Counted from the stretch's first letter, positions 42,801-54,472 are shown. The stretch: DNA of 64,000 nucleotides from Plazaster borealis (GCA_021014325.1 JAJGQC010000702.1:87501-151500), one strand, 5' to 3'. The notes: generated from the letters alone by a model not told the origin. Numbers and translations: made by a program.

Positions 42801-44574
42801 TTTGCTTCAAGAAATTTTCATCGCGACTTAAACAAAAACCGTACTTTGGTCACTGAAGCTAGACTGGCATATCAAAATGTGTTAAAGCAACAATTTGAGA
42901 TCCTCAGAGTTGCATAAATTGAAACTGAAAACTCTGCAGTATCAATACTTTGTTGTGCAGGTCAAGTGCACTCATCAGATTCTCTAAAAACCTTACCAAC
43001 AATGAAGTTATTTTTAGCAAAATGTTGGTAAATCAACACAATAATCAGTCAAATATACCTGTCTCTTCGAATAATGCCCCAAAACATGTTGAAATATGTT
43101 GATGTTTTGTTTACAAAAGATTGAACTTTGGGCATAACACATGAATACACTCCTGCTCACATGCCCAACGTTTTGTGAAAACTTGACTGAAGGTATTAGT
43201 TGACCTATACACTCCTCCATTATGAATGAATAGTTTGGACATGTTGGGGTATGCCAGACTCTTAATGAAGACACAAAATTCAATTAGTGAATAGAATGCC
43301 CACAAGAAAATTAGTGTATTTTAAAAATTAATCATAATATTAATCTAACAGCAGCTCGGGATGATTTCAAATTAGGTTTTAAGGCAAAAAGTGAAACATT
43401 ATGTAGAAAACATAATTTTTGCCATACCAAACTCTGTGAAAACGCTGAAAATATGTTCATTGGATGTATACAATTGCAAAAGCAACACTAGTCAAAAACA
43501 TAGTAAGTTGCCTTCATGTGTTTTAAACTGAAATTACAAAGTGACGTATTACAGAAGAAAAACCAATGTAATCATCACTGCCACTCGCAAATGGTTTGTC
43601 TGAAGTTTCAGAATATTTAATATTTAAAGTTTTAGTTTATTGTATATTTAATATACATTTTTTCAAATCGAATTCCTTTAAGTTCCCTTTACAAATTCCC
43701 AGAGAAAATTGGTGCATAAAAATCAAGGGGAGTTTCCACTAAAATTTCCGAAAAACTCATCGGGGCAAATGGTTATACTTTTGTATTTACTCAACTTATA
43801 ATTATAAATAGCGCTGATTTTAATTCCTTCTCTGGAGTCCTATATAGAAGGAATTAAACAGGCTCCATGCATAGTTTGCATTGTTTACAACACGCCATTT
43901 GACCTTCAAATGGCTTTTATGAATGTAAGTTTAAGTTGTGACTATTGACCAAAATAAAGTTTAGAAAGTCAGCTTTGAAACTGTGTATGCCTTGACTGCA
44001 GTTATTGTTTCTAATATTTGTAATTGTAATTTCTAAAATGTATTCTACAGCTTAAAGTTGCATTGCCCGATTTTCTCTAAAAGGACTTCATTATATATTT
44101 TTTCTCTGAACAACTGCACATAATACATGTATTATGAAACTTGCAAATAATATTATGTTTGTACATGACTAATGGAGGTGATATTATGTCAGATCCCAAC
44201 AATTCATTTTTAGTATGAAATAAACTACCACTTATCATTGGCGGTTTTTTGTGCAATGGAAACTAACATTCTAGAATCTATAAAAATAGCTATCAGTATT
44301 TAAAATTTAAATCTGAACCTTCTGGTTAAAAGGCAAAAAAAATGACCTAGCATCCTTAATAACTACCACTTTGCGATTGATGTTTTCGCTGCACACAGCA
44401 CAGCCTCTCCTTTTCCTTTTCCTAAAGACAAGAGAGCAGGGCTCCACTTCAGAGAGAGCTAAGATTATTCATAAGTGCGAATCAATCTTAACTGCTAATC
44501 AGCGTGTGATGTCACAATACAAATCACTGAGCAAAAACTGACTACTAAGATGAATCTTAGTGCTTTTTTGAATT
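39849..44574. other. Intergenic; AT-rich, no gene recognised
   Basis: No gene or complete mobile element stands out in this long stretch. It contains a run of about a dozen G near 40119-40131 followed by GTGCGTGTGCGCCGCCC, and a short CGGCCG-centred inverted piece near 41960-42015. Open stretches are short and match nothing I know. Confidence 0.5.
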
Positions 44575-45486
44575 CGACCCCTAGGCCCATTTTCAGCTGT
44601 TGAGCAGAAACAAACTGCTAAGCATTTTTTTACGCTTTGCAAAAAAGTGGGTACCAGTTGCAACAATGCTATCTTTATTGCATTTTGGTTTTTGCTGGTA
44701 ACCTATTTCTGCTAATCATGATTTTTCCGTGCTAAGCAAGTTTTGTGCTGACTGGCTTTATGAAATCGGTCCAGAAAGCTGTTAAGCAGAATTTTGTTTC
44801 ATATCTAAAGATATAAATGGGGTACCAGTCACAGCAATGATAACTGTTTGGTCGTTTGGCTGGTAACCTTTTTTTTTGCTTAGCAATAGTTTTCTATGAT
44901 AGCAAGTTGTTGTGCTTACAGGCTTATTGATAGAGCTGCTTTAACACAAAATATAGCTAAGCACAACAAACTGCTATCCTGCTAATTTATGCAAAGCACA
45001 ACATTTGTAAGCAATATTTCACCGGTGAACAGGTGTATGTGGAGCTGCTTAAGCACATTCAGTCAAAAACTATGCTTACCAGAATAAGGTTACCAGCCAA
45101 AATACCATGTCACATTTTGTGAATGGTATCCCTTTCATTAATGCTATGCAGAATTTGTTAAGCAATGTTTTCTGCTTATCAGCTCTATGAAATTGGGCCC
45201 AGCAGCTCAGTACCATTTCCCAAGTACCATTTGCGAGTGGTATCCTGCACAATTACGCTGAGCAGAAAACTGTTAAGCAACGTTTTCTGCTTATAAGCAG
45301 GGCCCAATTTCATAAAGCTGTCTATATAGGAGAACAATCTGCTCAGCAATTTTTTTGCTAAGCAAGAAATGAGTGGGGTACCAGTCGCATCAATGGTAAC
45401 TGTATGGTATTTTGGGTTTTCCTAAGCAAGAGTTTTCTGTGCTTAGCAAGTTTTTTGTGCTTACATGCTTTATGAAAATGGGCCCA
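44575..45486. repeat. Cluster of GGGCCC-type elements
   Basis: At least four overlapping or nested copies in both orientations, built from GGGCCCAATTTCATAAAGCTG, TGCTTAGCA, AAAATACCATGTCACATTT and GTGGGGTACCAGTCGCA blocks. The joins are irregular, as if elements inserted into one another. Confidence 0.8.
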
Positions 45487-45934
45487 TCTCTAGGTCTCGC
45501 GCGTATTCGAACATTTTTGGGACCACTTTGGTCCCACGTACGATGCTTTAACGCGTGAAGGAAACAAACTCACACGCTTTAACCATTCTATGGCTTTAAC
45601 GGGTCCCAATGTTCGAATACGCACAAGACTTGCACAGCCTGTTGCGCCCAGCTGCTGGTTTAAAATTCAACCAGCGCCAAGCTGGAGGGCGCCCTCAATC
45701 TGTAAACATCTGACAATGTCAACAAATTAATTTCCAATAGTGAATGTCGTCTGTTTCTGTGGTTGTGTTGCGGGAAATATAGGCCAAACAAAAGTGTTCG
45801 TTTTATAGAAAGAGGTAAGTAGATAAGTCAATTTATTCCAGTACTATATAAGAGTATTGTTTTTTGACGAGTTTAACCCAACTTGAATCTATAAGAAAGC
45901 ACGGCATATAATTAATTCTAATTTCATTAATTTC

Positions 45935-46092
45935 TAGGCAACAAAGGCGTTTCCCCCCATATGTTCTTGCATTTTCGATGACCATTTTAGCCCAAATTAA
46001 TTTTCACAAGTTTCTTATTTTATCATGCATATGTTGGGATACACCAAGTGAGGATACTGGCTTGGTCTTTGGCAATGATTGAAATGTAGAAT
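45935..46092. mobile_element. Fragment of MITE family 1
   Basis: Shares TTTTCGATGACCATTTTAGCC, GCATATGTTGGGATACACCA and TGGTCTTTGGCAAT with the right half of the 15615-15999 element. Left half missing. Confidence 0.7.
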
Positions 46093-46180
46093 GTGAAGCC
46101 ATGCTGTAATCAATATCAACATGATAATCAGCCATTTTATGACCGGTGTCGCATGCAAGTATGTCCTCTATGCAATACTA

Positions 46181-46234
46181 TCCGGCGGACATTATTGCGC
46201 GGATATTATTGCATGTGCAATAATGTCCGCCGGA
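46181..46234. repeat. Short inverted repeat TCCGGCGGACATTATTGC
   Basis: TCCGGCGGACATTATTGC at 46181 and GCAATAATGTCCGCCGGA ending at 46234 are exact inverted copies around a centre that itself repeats GGATATTATTGC. Could form a cruciform or RNA hairpin. Confidence 0.9.
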
Positions 46235-47157
46235 CGGTTTAACATGGTCAAAATCTTTTTTGGTACATGACTGTTATGGTGAATCTGAAAAGAGCCGTTG
46301 GTTTCTTGGCATAAAGCCATGTTCATCATCTCTTCGCCTTGCGCCCTTGGGTCCACCGAGGGAACCGGCCATCTGCCCCGCCGACTAGGTGATAACTTCC
46401 AGCCCTTGAAGAATCCGTCGTCGCTTACCGTCATTTTTGGTGTCTGCATTAATCAGACTGGCCCCCGCTTTCTTTACGAACCGGTTTACATTATGGTGAT
46501 CTTTCACGTTTGAGTTTACATGAAGCTGATAACGCGTACGCGTTTCATAAAAAGGAATGGTCATCATAAAGAAACCAAGAGGGACTGAGAGAGGTATAAG
46601 GGGAAACGAAACAGTCTTCAAGTAGAGCTAAAAAATCCACTTTTATTCTTAAAGGGGCACACCGGTTTACTGTTTACGTAATTTAGTGACGTAGAATTAT
46701 GGACAATTATTTTTAGATGTTTTTGATTTTTGTTTTTTTACATAAAAATGTCACGTAATTAATGAGAAATGATCGGAAAAAACAAAAGCGGTCAAAGGTC
46801 AGCGTATACGCTTCACCAGCCGTTGGAAGTGCCAATTTGCTGCGCTCTGTTGTTGCAAGTAGACTAGTGCTCTGTTTATGTAAATGTTATTACTATGGCG
46901 AGGCATGAGGATCCAGTCTACATATCATCCAACTCAAAGGCAAGTATGAACAACCGCCATAATACACGCATCAGTCCAATGCTTATAGTCCAATCTACGT
47001 TCCTTCGACAGCCAAAGATCGACCCCCCAAAAACACAAAGAAATAAACCTAAAATATGGTAGAACAACAAGAAAAAATCCAAAAAACAAAGTAAATCCCA
47101 AGACGACTGATAAACGTGGTGCACAAAGTACATGTACCACTAGTAGTAAGTTTGTAC
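46235..47157. other. Intergenic; nothing recognised
   Basis: No protein family or repeat family identified. Open stretches at about 46192-46621 look incidental. Confidence 0.45.
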
Positions 47158-48215
47158 AAGTGATATACGTATGATAGAAAATGGCGCGTATTCTAGCGGC
47201 TAATTAGGTATTAATTAGTGAGCCGATTAAACCACCTCCAAAATTAAGTGTGCCCAGTGTTGTGGTCTGTTAGATCATGGAATAAAATTTCATTTTGTCT
47301 ACAACATGAAGGATACATTTACTTTACGCAGTCATAAAAGTAAGTATTTGTGTACAGTGCTATAACCTAACGCATGGTAGAAAATGACGCGTATTCTAGG
47401 CGGCTAACTAGGTATTAGTTAGTGAGCCGAATTAACCACCTTCAAAATTAAGTGTGCCCAGTGGAGTGGTCTATCAGATCATGGACTAAAATTTTATATT
47501 TTCGGCAACATGAAGGGTACATTTACTTTACGGCGAGAGCAGTCATAATAGTAAGTATATGTACAAGTGATATAGAAAATGGCGTGTATTCTAGCGGCTA
47601 ATTAGGTATTAATTAGTGAGCCGATAAAACCACCACCAAAATTAAGTGTGCCCAGTGGAGTGGTCTGTCAGATCATTAAATAAAATTTCATATTTTCTGC
47701 AACATGAAGGGTACATTTGCTTAACGGCGAGTGCAGTCATAACAGTAAGTATTTTGTGTACCCTTCGCATGATAGAAAATGGCGTGTATTCTAGCGGCTA
47801 ATTAGGTATTAATTAGTGAGCCGATTAATCCACCTCCAAAATGAAGTGTGCCCAGTGGAGTGGTCTGTCAGATCATGGAATAACATTTAATATTTTTATG
47901 CATTATGAAGGGTACATTTACTTCACGGCGAGTGCAATCATAATAGTAAGTATAGGCCTATGTGTACGAGTGATATATCGCTTACGTATGATAGAAAATG
48001 GCGCGTTTTCTAGCGGCTAATTAGGTAATAATTAGTAATACGAATTAGCCACCTCCAAAATTAAGTGTCCCCAGTGGTATGGTTAACCAGATTGTGGATT
48101 AAAATTTCATATTTTGTGCAACATGAAGGGTACATTTTATTTGGAGTAAGTGCAAGTTTTTCAACAGCTGTGTATTATGTTCTGAATGATTAGGTCTTAA
48201 TTGTGGTGGATAATT
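47158..48215 (+). repeat. About 200-bp tandem array, five copies, TAATTA-rich
   Basis: Units start near 47165, 47368, 47565, 47768 and 47985 and share GATAGAAAATGGCG, TCTAGCGGCTAATTAGGTAT, TAATTAGTGAGCCGA, AAATTAAGTGTGCCCAGTG and ATGAAGGGTACATTTACTT. Each unit carries two TAATTA-like homeodomain cores a few bases apart. Copies differ by several percent, so the array is older than the 17-bp and 30-bp arrays. Confidence 0.9.
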
Positions 48216-49181
48216 AGTCACTAATTAGGCAACCAAATAATCTGATTCTATAGGAAAGTATGGTCGGTGATATTTCTTTTAAGAATTATGAACAAATTGT
48301 AGTGATAAAGAAAGATTTTAAAATAATTCGTTCAAATTAGACAGAAGGGGGAAGACAGAAATTTCACCTCCCTGTACTGCATGTGTTCTAATTTCCTTAA
48401 TTTTCCTGACTTCGCGGCTGCCAACTATTAGACCTTTCTTTTGACACATTACAGCCCAAGTTTTTGCCAACCGAGGTTGGAAAACTATGGAAAGCCATAA
48501 ATGCAAAGCATAAGCAGATAGCCACAGTTTGTAATAACGTTACACAATTATTCAAAAATAGTGTTGAATTTGTTGGGAATAAAGCAATTAATCATGGTAT
48601 GTATTTTGGGTTGATTGAAAGTTTACAGAAATGTTAAATTTTCCACACAACATTTGTTAACACGATTGAATGTTTTGCTAACATTCGGCCGTCCATGCCA
48701 ACCAGCGCGGTTTGTTTATCAACAAAGGTCTATACGCGGTTTGCGACTTTCGGGCCCCCTTCTGTGCTAGCACAGCGGTCCGGGGGGACCAGTATCACCT
48801 AGGGAAATGTGTCCCCCGCCCAGGGTTTTCTGTCCGCCAGGGGAATTTGTCCCCCCTCTCCACATTATTGTTCCCTTGTTTGCCTCTGTGCGACACTTGT
48901 ATAAAAAATTGGACTATGAAACCAGGCATGAGAATCGGCGATGATGACAAAACCCGAAATCCATTTCGTACGGAAAAATCTAACGCTAAAAATGCATAAT
49001 TCGGATTTTGGGCAATGTCCGAAATTAATTTGGGCAAAGTGACCCAGGCTTCAGCGCCGCACTCAGTGAACTGTTGTCAGTAGAATTTTCAAAGTCTCCA
49101 CACATGTTCCTTATGCTTAAAATTATTGACTAAAATAAGTTATTTATAAACGAGCAAAGCCGGGGGAATAGAGCAAGTTTA
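48216..49181. other. Intergenic; nothing coding
   Basis: Includes a C/G-rich patch at 48745-48860 with repeated TGTCCCCC, similar to patches at 21.0 and 53.8 kb. No gene identified. Confidence 0.45.
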
Positions 49182-49550
49182 TTAAGGCATCGCACACGTT
49201 TGGTAATTGCCAAAGACCAGTGTTCTTGTATCCCAACATATGCATAAAATAACAAGCCTGTGAAAATTTGGGCTCAATTGGTCATCGAAGTTGCAAGAAA
49301 ATTATGAAAGAAAATACACCCTTGTTGTACAAATTTGTGTGCTTTCAGTTAGGAATAAAAACTTCTTGCAAGAAGTTTTTTTTATTTTAGTCAGAAATTA
49401 CCTCTTTCTCAAAAACTACGTTACTACCTCAGAGGGAGTCGTTTCTCAAAATGTTTTATACTATCAACAGCTCTCTTTTGCTCGTTACCAAGTAAGTTTT
49501 TATGCTAAAATTTGTTTTGAGTCATTACCAAACGTGTACGATGCCTTTAA
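49182..49550 (-). mobile_element. TTAA-ended MITE, family 1, full copy
   Basis: Inverted copy of 15615-15999: starts TTAAGGCATCGCACACGTTT and ends ACCAAACGTGTACGATGCC with CTTTAA. The hairpin CTTCTTGCAAGAAG replaces the internal hairpin of the first copy. The ends are TTAA. Confidence 0.85.
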
Positions 49551-49775
49551 GCACAACATGTAGCTATAATAAGCACAACAAAATTATGCTTACCGGGATA
49601 AGGTTACCAGCCAAACTACCATGTCACATGTACAATTTGTGACTGGTATCCTGATCATTTCTGCTTAGCAGACAATTTTTAAGCAATACTGTCTGCTTAA
49701 GCAGCTCTGGGGCCCAATTTCATAAAGCTGTTAAGCAGAAAATTCTGCTTAGCAAATTTCTTTGCTAAGCAATGC
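49551..49775. mobile_element. GGGCCC-type element abutting a MITE
   Basis: Directly next to the 49182-49550 MITE. Contains AAGGTTACCAGCCAAACTAC, GACTGGTATCCTGATCATTT and GGGGCCCAATTTCATAAAGC, then a second partial element to about 49775. Confidence 0.7.
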
Positions 49776-50309
49776 CTTGGTGCAGCAAGGCCTTGGTGCA
49801 TTGGTGCAGCAAGGCCTTGGTGCAGCAAGTGCCTCATGAGAACTCAAGTCGGTTTGGGAAATAAAAGCACATTTTTCGGGGGTGTTTTTTTCTGGGGTAA
49901 TTAGCAAAAATTCCAAACGGCTGACCTGCCAAGAGTTGGAAAGAAATCTGAAGTTTAGTTGTCTGAAAATATATCTGATTGGTTTATAAGAGGCTGAGAG
50001 ACTTTAAATACTTGTTTAGTATTTTTGAATAAGAGGCAATTAGCATTGGTTGCTATTTGAGTTTGTTTTAGTGTAGTGACGAATGGTGGAGATAACTCTA
50101 TGAGTTAAATCCAGCTCTGCCGCCCTCTTCCGGTTTGACAGGGGACCAGTCTACTATCAGATATGGAACCTTGCCTCCTCACTTGTCATGACTTGCTAGC
50201 TACCACATACGTATCAACACACGCAAGTCGACTTCTACTTTTCTACTTTTACTTCGTTACTCGGCAGGTTCCATAAGTTAGGATATAAACGCCAAGGAGC
50301 AATTATTAC
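49776..50309. other. Intergenic; short CCTTGGTGCAGCAAGG repeats
   Basis: TGGTGCAGCAAGGCCTTGG is repeated several times at 49785-49830. No gene seen. Confidence 0.5.
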
Positions 50310-50425
50310 AGTTAAGTGTCTTGCTCAGGGACACAAGTGCCGGGACCGAGATTCGAACCCACATTGTAATGTCTCAGCCACAACTTGAATTCGGTGCACT
50401 AGACCGCTCGGCCACGACACGCTAC
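50310..50425 (-). mobile_element. tRNA-derived SINE head, minus strand
   Basis: Read on the minus strand: CGTGTCGTGGCCGAGCGG (a good A box for a Ser/Leu-type tRNA), then GGGTTCGAATCTCGGTCCC (a good B box), then GCACTTGTGTCCCTGAGCAA. It is the best preserved promoter of this SINE family in the window. The LINE-like tail is missing or very diverged. Confidence 0.75.
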
Positions 50426-50859
50426 GTCACTGTGTTGTGAGTTTGACCATGGTTTGACGACGTGCGGACACACGGACACAGCAGCAGCAGTGATTGCTCC
50501 TATGAGTCCTAGTCCATGCACTGACATGGAGGAAGGAAATACACTGACGGTGACACTCCAAATGTAAGGTATGTACAAGTATTTTTATTTGTACGTAATT
50601 TCTGTTCTTTGCCTCACTTTGTGTATAGCTTTTGGGTTTTCTGGGCTCATTGTGTCATTGTTTCTCAGTTTTTGCCTCTGGAATTGCCTCGAGCCGGAGT
50701 GCACCCCAACCAAACTGCGCATACTCACTGTGTACATTAGCCTAGGGTTAGACTCCTCCGTTGCATACAACGTGACGGAGTCTAGGGTAAAGGTCCCATA
50801 GTCCGTACATTGTGAGAAAAAAAATTATAACAACATATTTTCATATTTTTACCTGATGA

Positions 50860-51035
50860 TGGAGGAAGCTGAAACTTTGTTCACACATTCCTTGTTGTGT
50901 CATGAACTCCATGCCTGCTGGGGTCAGAATTGTTAATTTTATCCTTGGATGATATTATTTTTGAAAATCAAACTAAATTAAAATGGACATTTACGTCTCT
51001 ATTGAACTTTCTGTACTGACTCCGTAAGTGAAAAT
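50860..51035 (-). repeat. Dispersed repeat family A, partial copy 3
   Basis: Inverted relative to copies at 855 and 55465. It shares ATGGAGGAAGCTGAA, TTTTATCCTTGGATGA and AGTACTGACTCCG-type blocks (as complements), with a divergent middle. Confidence 0.65.
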
Positions 51036-51220
51036 TCGCACGCACGCTTTTTGGGAAAAAATGAATAAAAACACCTTTCCCCTGCCCTGTTTTTCATTTA
51101 AAAACAAATTTCAGCTAATTATTTCCACCAAAGTTTGGACTGTTTAATAAAACTCTGAAGTTGGCTCGCATTTCGTGATTAACACTAGTTTTGGGGGGTA
51201 AACAATTCAAGTTTTGGTAA

Positions 51221-51430
51221 ACAAAAATGACACAAGTTTTAAACCTCAATTTCAAATCTAGCACAGCTAACACAAAAATGACATAAGTTTTAAACCTCAA
51301 TTTCAAATCTAGCACAGCTAACACAAAAATGACATAAGTTTTAAACCTCAATTTCAAATCTAGCACAGCTAACACAAAAATGACACAAGTTTTAAACCTC
51401 AATATTTTATTTTCAAATCTAGCACAGCTA
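51221..51430. repeat. 51-bp tandem repeat, four copies
   Basis: The unit ACACAAAAATGACATAAGTT, then TTAAACCTCAATTTCAAATC and TAGCACAGCTA, is repeated four times. The last unit has a 9-bp insertion. A 17-residue repeat in a minus-strand open frame is a by-product of the 51-bp period. Confidence 0.93.
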
Positions 51431-51465
51431 ACATAGTTTGCCTTCTAATTGCAAATTGAAGTTGA

Positions 51466-51833
51466 TTAAAGGAACATTACAGAATTGGTTTTTGCTCACA
51501 AAACAGTGTAAGCACTTTATATAACCCACCATATACATAAACTGACAAACCTGTAGAAGTTTGAGATCGATCGGCCATCTGGGTCACGAGAAAATAGTGA
51601 AAAACCGATTACACATATGTTATAATGGGTTATACAATGCATGAATAAAACACTCATGAGCGATAAACTCCAATCGGAAATTAGTTTTATTTATTTCTCA
51701 TCAAATATGGCATTCCAGACAGAAATATTTCTAGGAGGTTTTCTACTATCATCATCATTAGACCGTGTAAGTTTTATGTAAATCTGTGATCTTAAAGAAA
51801 ATTTTAATTACCAGTTCTGTAACGTTCCTTTAA
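51466..51833. mobile_element. TTAA-ended MITE, family 4
   Basis: About 368 bp with inverted ends TTAAAGGAACATTACAGAA and TTCTGTAACGTTCCTTTAA. The inverted match may extend a few bases outward (TTGA / TCAA). No coding capacity. Confidence 0.85.
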
Positions 51834-52068
51834 TCAATTTTGAAATAATCTTTGGGTAAAAAATTAAATCAAAATAAATACCCCAAAACCCAATAACCAA
51901 TTAAAAACAAGGAGAGTAATTGGGGCAATTTTTTTATTCAATTTGGTCTGATACTTTGGGGTTTTTAAATTTTGTTCAACCTCTTTTTTTCCCAATCATG
52001 TCAATGCAGTGAATTTGTCTCTTTTTTGAAAATGTGGGGCTACAACAACCAGGGGGCCATCCTCTTCA

Positions 52069-52278
52069 TCATCTCTGATCAGAGTCGAAATCTTCATTAT
52101 CTTCCGCTAAAGACGGCAATGTGGAATCAGATTCTGAATCAGATTCCACATTGTCTTCTTCACATCGGAAGTTAACGAAGTATTCCACAAAACCAACCAT
52201 GTCTCTCTCCTCCCTGACAAGATTGGCATCACGGAGATCATTCAAAGCCTCAGCCAGACACTGATCCTTTGAACCCAT
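52069..52278 (-). CDS. Unrecognised 69-residue acidic open frame
   Basis: An ATG at 52276-52278 opens 69 codons starting M-G-S-K-D-Q-C-L-A-E-A-L-N-D-L-R, then an E-S-D-S-E-S-D-S acidic run, ending D-F-D-S-D-Q-R and a TGA. Composition looks more protein-like than the surrounding open stretches, and no repeat overlaps it. I do not recognise it. It may be the first exon or N-terminal fragment of a transposon gene or a small gene. Confidence 0.3.
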   Translation of the reverse strand: MGSKDQCLAEALNDLRDANLVREERDMVGFVEYFVNFRCEEDNVESDSESDSTLPSLAEDNEDFDSDQR

Positions 52279-52394
52279 ACTTAAGCAAATAATTCACACA
52301 AAAATATATAAAATCTGTTGGCTAAAATAGTAAATAATTATCAAAATCTTTTCGCTCAGAGCAAGACAAGTCAGTTGAGTTGAACACAGTTGAC

Positions 52395-52612
52395 AGGTAT
52401 TGCACTGTGTTTTTGCGTGGCACACACATTCTCCTTATAAACAGTCACATGACTGCCATCTGACAGTGAATAAACAACGAATTCCATTCACAGCGCATGC
52501 GCAAGCTGTGTTTTTGCATGACACGCACATTAATAACATTATAAACAGTCACATGACAGTCACCTGACAGTGAATAAACAACGAATCCCATTCAAAGCGC
52601 ATGCGCAAGCTT
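52395..52612 (+). repeat. About 110-bp direct repeat, two copies
   Basis: Both copies share TTATAAACAGTCACATGAC, GACAGTGAATAAACAACGAA and AGCGCATGCGCAAGCT. A shorter 42-bp pair (TGTCTTCATGTCAGAAAATT, ACCTTCCTTGCTTTTGCATT) follows at 52706-52785. Confidence 0.85.
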
Positions 52613-52865
52613 GATAATGCGCGCATTGACCAATCGGTGCACTACAGTACACTGCGTACACATCACAGAAAAGATTCACACCCCTAGTTACAAGCGCTGT
52701 TTGTCTTCATGTCAGAAAATTACCTTCCTTGCTTTTGCATTTGGTCTTCATGTCAGAAAATTACCTTCCTTGCTTTTGCATTTGACCTTTAACCTTTTCT
52801 ATGTCTACAAATAAAAAGCCAATGTCCTCAGCTTTTAGATGATACCAACTTTATAATATGTGCAT

Positions 52866-53055
52866 ACTGTTGCATTTAGCAGGGCAAACCCCCTTGCTCA
52901 GTCCTAACACAAACAACATGCCTGCACAATGCAACAGAATCCCTTGTTGTATTTTGTTGCATTTGGCATGGTTCTCATTTCAACTGTGTTGCATTCTGTT
53001 GTATTTGGCTGGGTATGTGGAGGGTTAGGGTTAATGGGGGTTAGGGTTAATGTCC
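52866..53055 (-). repeat. Inverted copy of 26588 repeat with telomere-like stub
   Basis: Complement of 26588-26775 (TTGCATTTAGCAGGGCAAAC, ACAAACAACATGCCTGCAC, TTTGTTGCATTTGGCATGG). It is followed at about 53025-53052 by GGGTTAGGGTTAATGGGGGT and TAGGGTTAAT, which resemble short telomeric TTAGGG units. Confidence 0.8.
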
Positions 53056-54048
53056 TGCCAGATGTGTAAAAAGACGCAACTTTCAACGGAATCCACGGAC
53101 ACTGAAAGAAAAAAAACATGAACAAAATGTACACAAAACACAATTTTTTTCATCTTTTTGATCAAAATAAACATCCAATCTTACAAGTTATGAAAGTGTG
53201 GATATGAACGATGTCAAAAATAGAATTAAAAAAATACAACACCAAGGAAGAATTTGTCACCTTTTCAACATTGATGAGCCCATAACGTGAAAAGGCATAG
53301 CACGACTTACGGGCCTTTTTTGCAGAGCGGGTCACATGTTTGTCATTTTTGGACCCATCAAAAGTGTAGTTATGGACATGAAGATTATTAACGGAATTTT
53401 AGCTTCTCAAATCAGGTAAAAATATTAACAATTATTAGTTAAAATTTTGTTTGCATTGTATTTGTAGAGAAGCTTTAAATACCCAGAGCAGGGCCACTGT
53501 GTACATATGACATGAGCATACATGTACACTCTCAGTCTCAGTGCGTGCAAACAGCCCTTGTTGTTGGTAGGGGAGACAGACAACTCGTCCTTGTGACAAC
53601 TCGACCTGTCAGACAACTCGACAGCTTAACAAGTCGTCAGTGAGACAAGACAACCGGACAGAGTGCCAAGACAAGTCGACGAGTGAATGACTGATCTCTC
53701 TTTTTTTTAGTGTCATTGACAACACGTGACAATGTTTACACAAATTTCCTGAATAAATTCTGTGCTTTTACAATTTTTGCGTGAACTTCAGACAAGTATT
53801 CCATTGGCCTTCTCTTGGGCCGGATAATGCATGTGCCCCCCACCCCCCCAACCAGGCGCAGGTGCATTTGTCCCCCACCCCTGTGGGATGCCAGTGCTCA
53901 GTTACAGTACGCTCGTCCCCCGTGCCAAACGGCTCCGTGAGTCGTCAGCTGCATGCCGGTGTCATACAAATCTTCTACCATGAAGATTTTAACTCCATCC
54001 ATCGAGTTGTCTGATCAAAAGTCAACTTGTCTTACGGTTGAACATACA
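53056..54048. other. Intergenic; related to the following array
   Basis: At 53575-53685 there are irregular repeats of GACAACTCGAC / ACAAGTCGTC, likely relatives of the 17-bp array beyond 54049 in opposite sense. At 53830-53930 there is a C-rich patch with TGTCCCCCAC. No gene. Confidence 0.5.
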
Positions 54049-54472
54049 ACCCATCGAGTTGTCTGACCCATCGAATTGTCTGACCCATCGAGTTGTCTGA
54101 CCCATCCAGTTGTCTGACCCATCGAGTTGTCTGACCCATCCAGTTGTCTGACCCATCCAGTTGTCTGACCCATCCAGTTGTCTGACCCATCCAGTTGTCT
54201 GACCCATCCAGTTGTCTGACCCATCGAGTTGTCTGACCCATCCAGTTGTCTGACCCATCCAGTTGTCTGACCCATCCAGTTGTCTGACCCATCCAGTTGT
54301 CTGACCCATCCAGTTGTCTGACCCATCCAGTTGTCTGACCCATCCAGTTGTCTGACCCGTCCAGTTGTCTGACCCATCCAGTTGTCTGACCCATCCAGTT
54401 GTCTGACCCATCCAGTTGTCTGACCCATCCAGTTGTCTGACCCATCCAGTTGTCTGACCCGTCGAGTTGTCT
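54049..54472 (-). repeat. 17-bp tandem array, about 25 copies
   Basis: The unit GTCTGACCCATCCAGTT (or ..CGAGTT) is repeated about 25 times. Variation is confined mainly to CCAG versus CGAG/CGAA and CATCC versus CGTCC. It keeps three minus-strand frames open because it lacks stop codons, which is not evidence for a protein. Confidence 0.96.

Noticed and set aside
50520..50560. Possible first exon beginning ATGAGTCC (near 50500)
   Set aside because: The short frame runs to a stop or a weak donor, with no second exon found; not enough to annotate.
51115..51402. Frame with a repeated 17-residue hydrophobic unit
   Set aside because: The 51-bp tandem repeat explains it.
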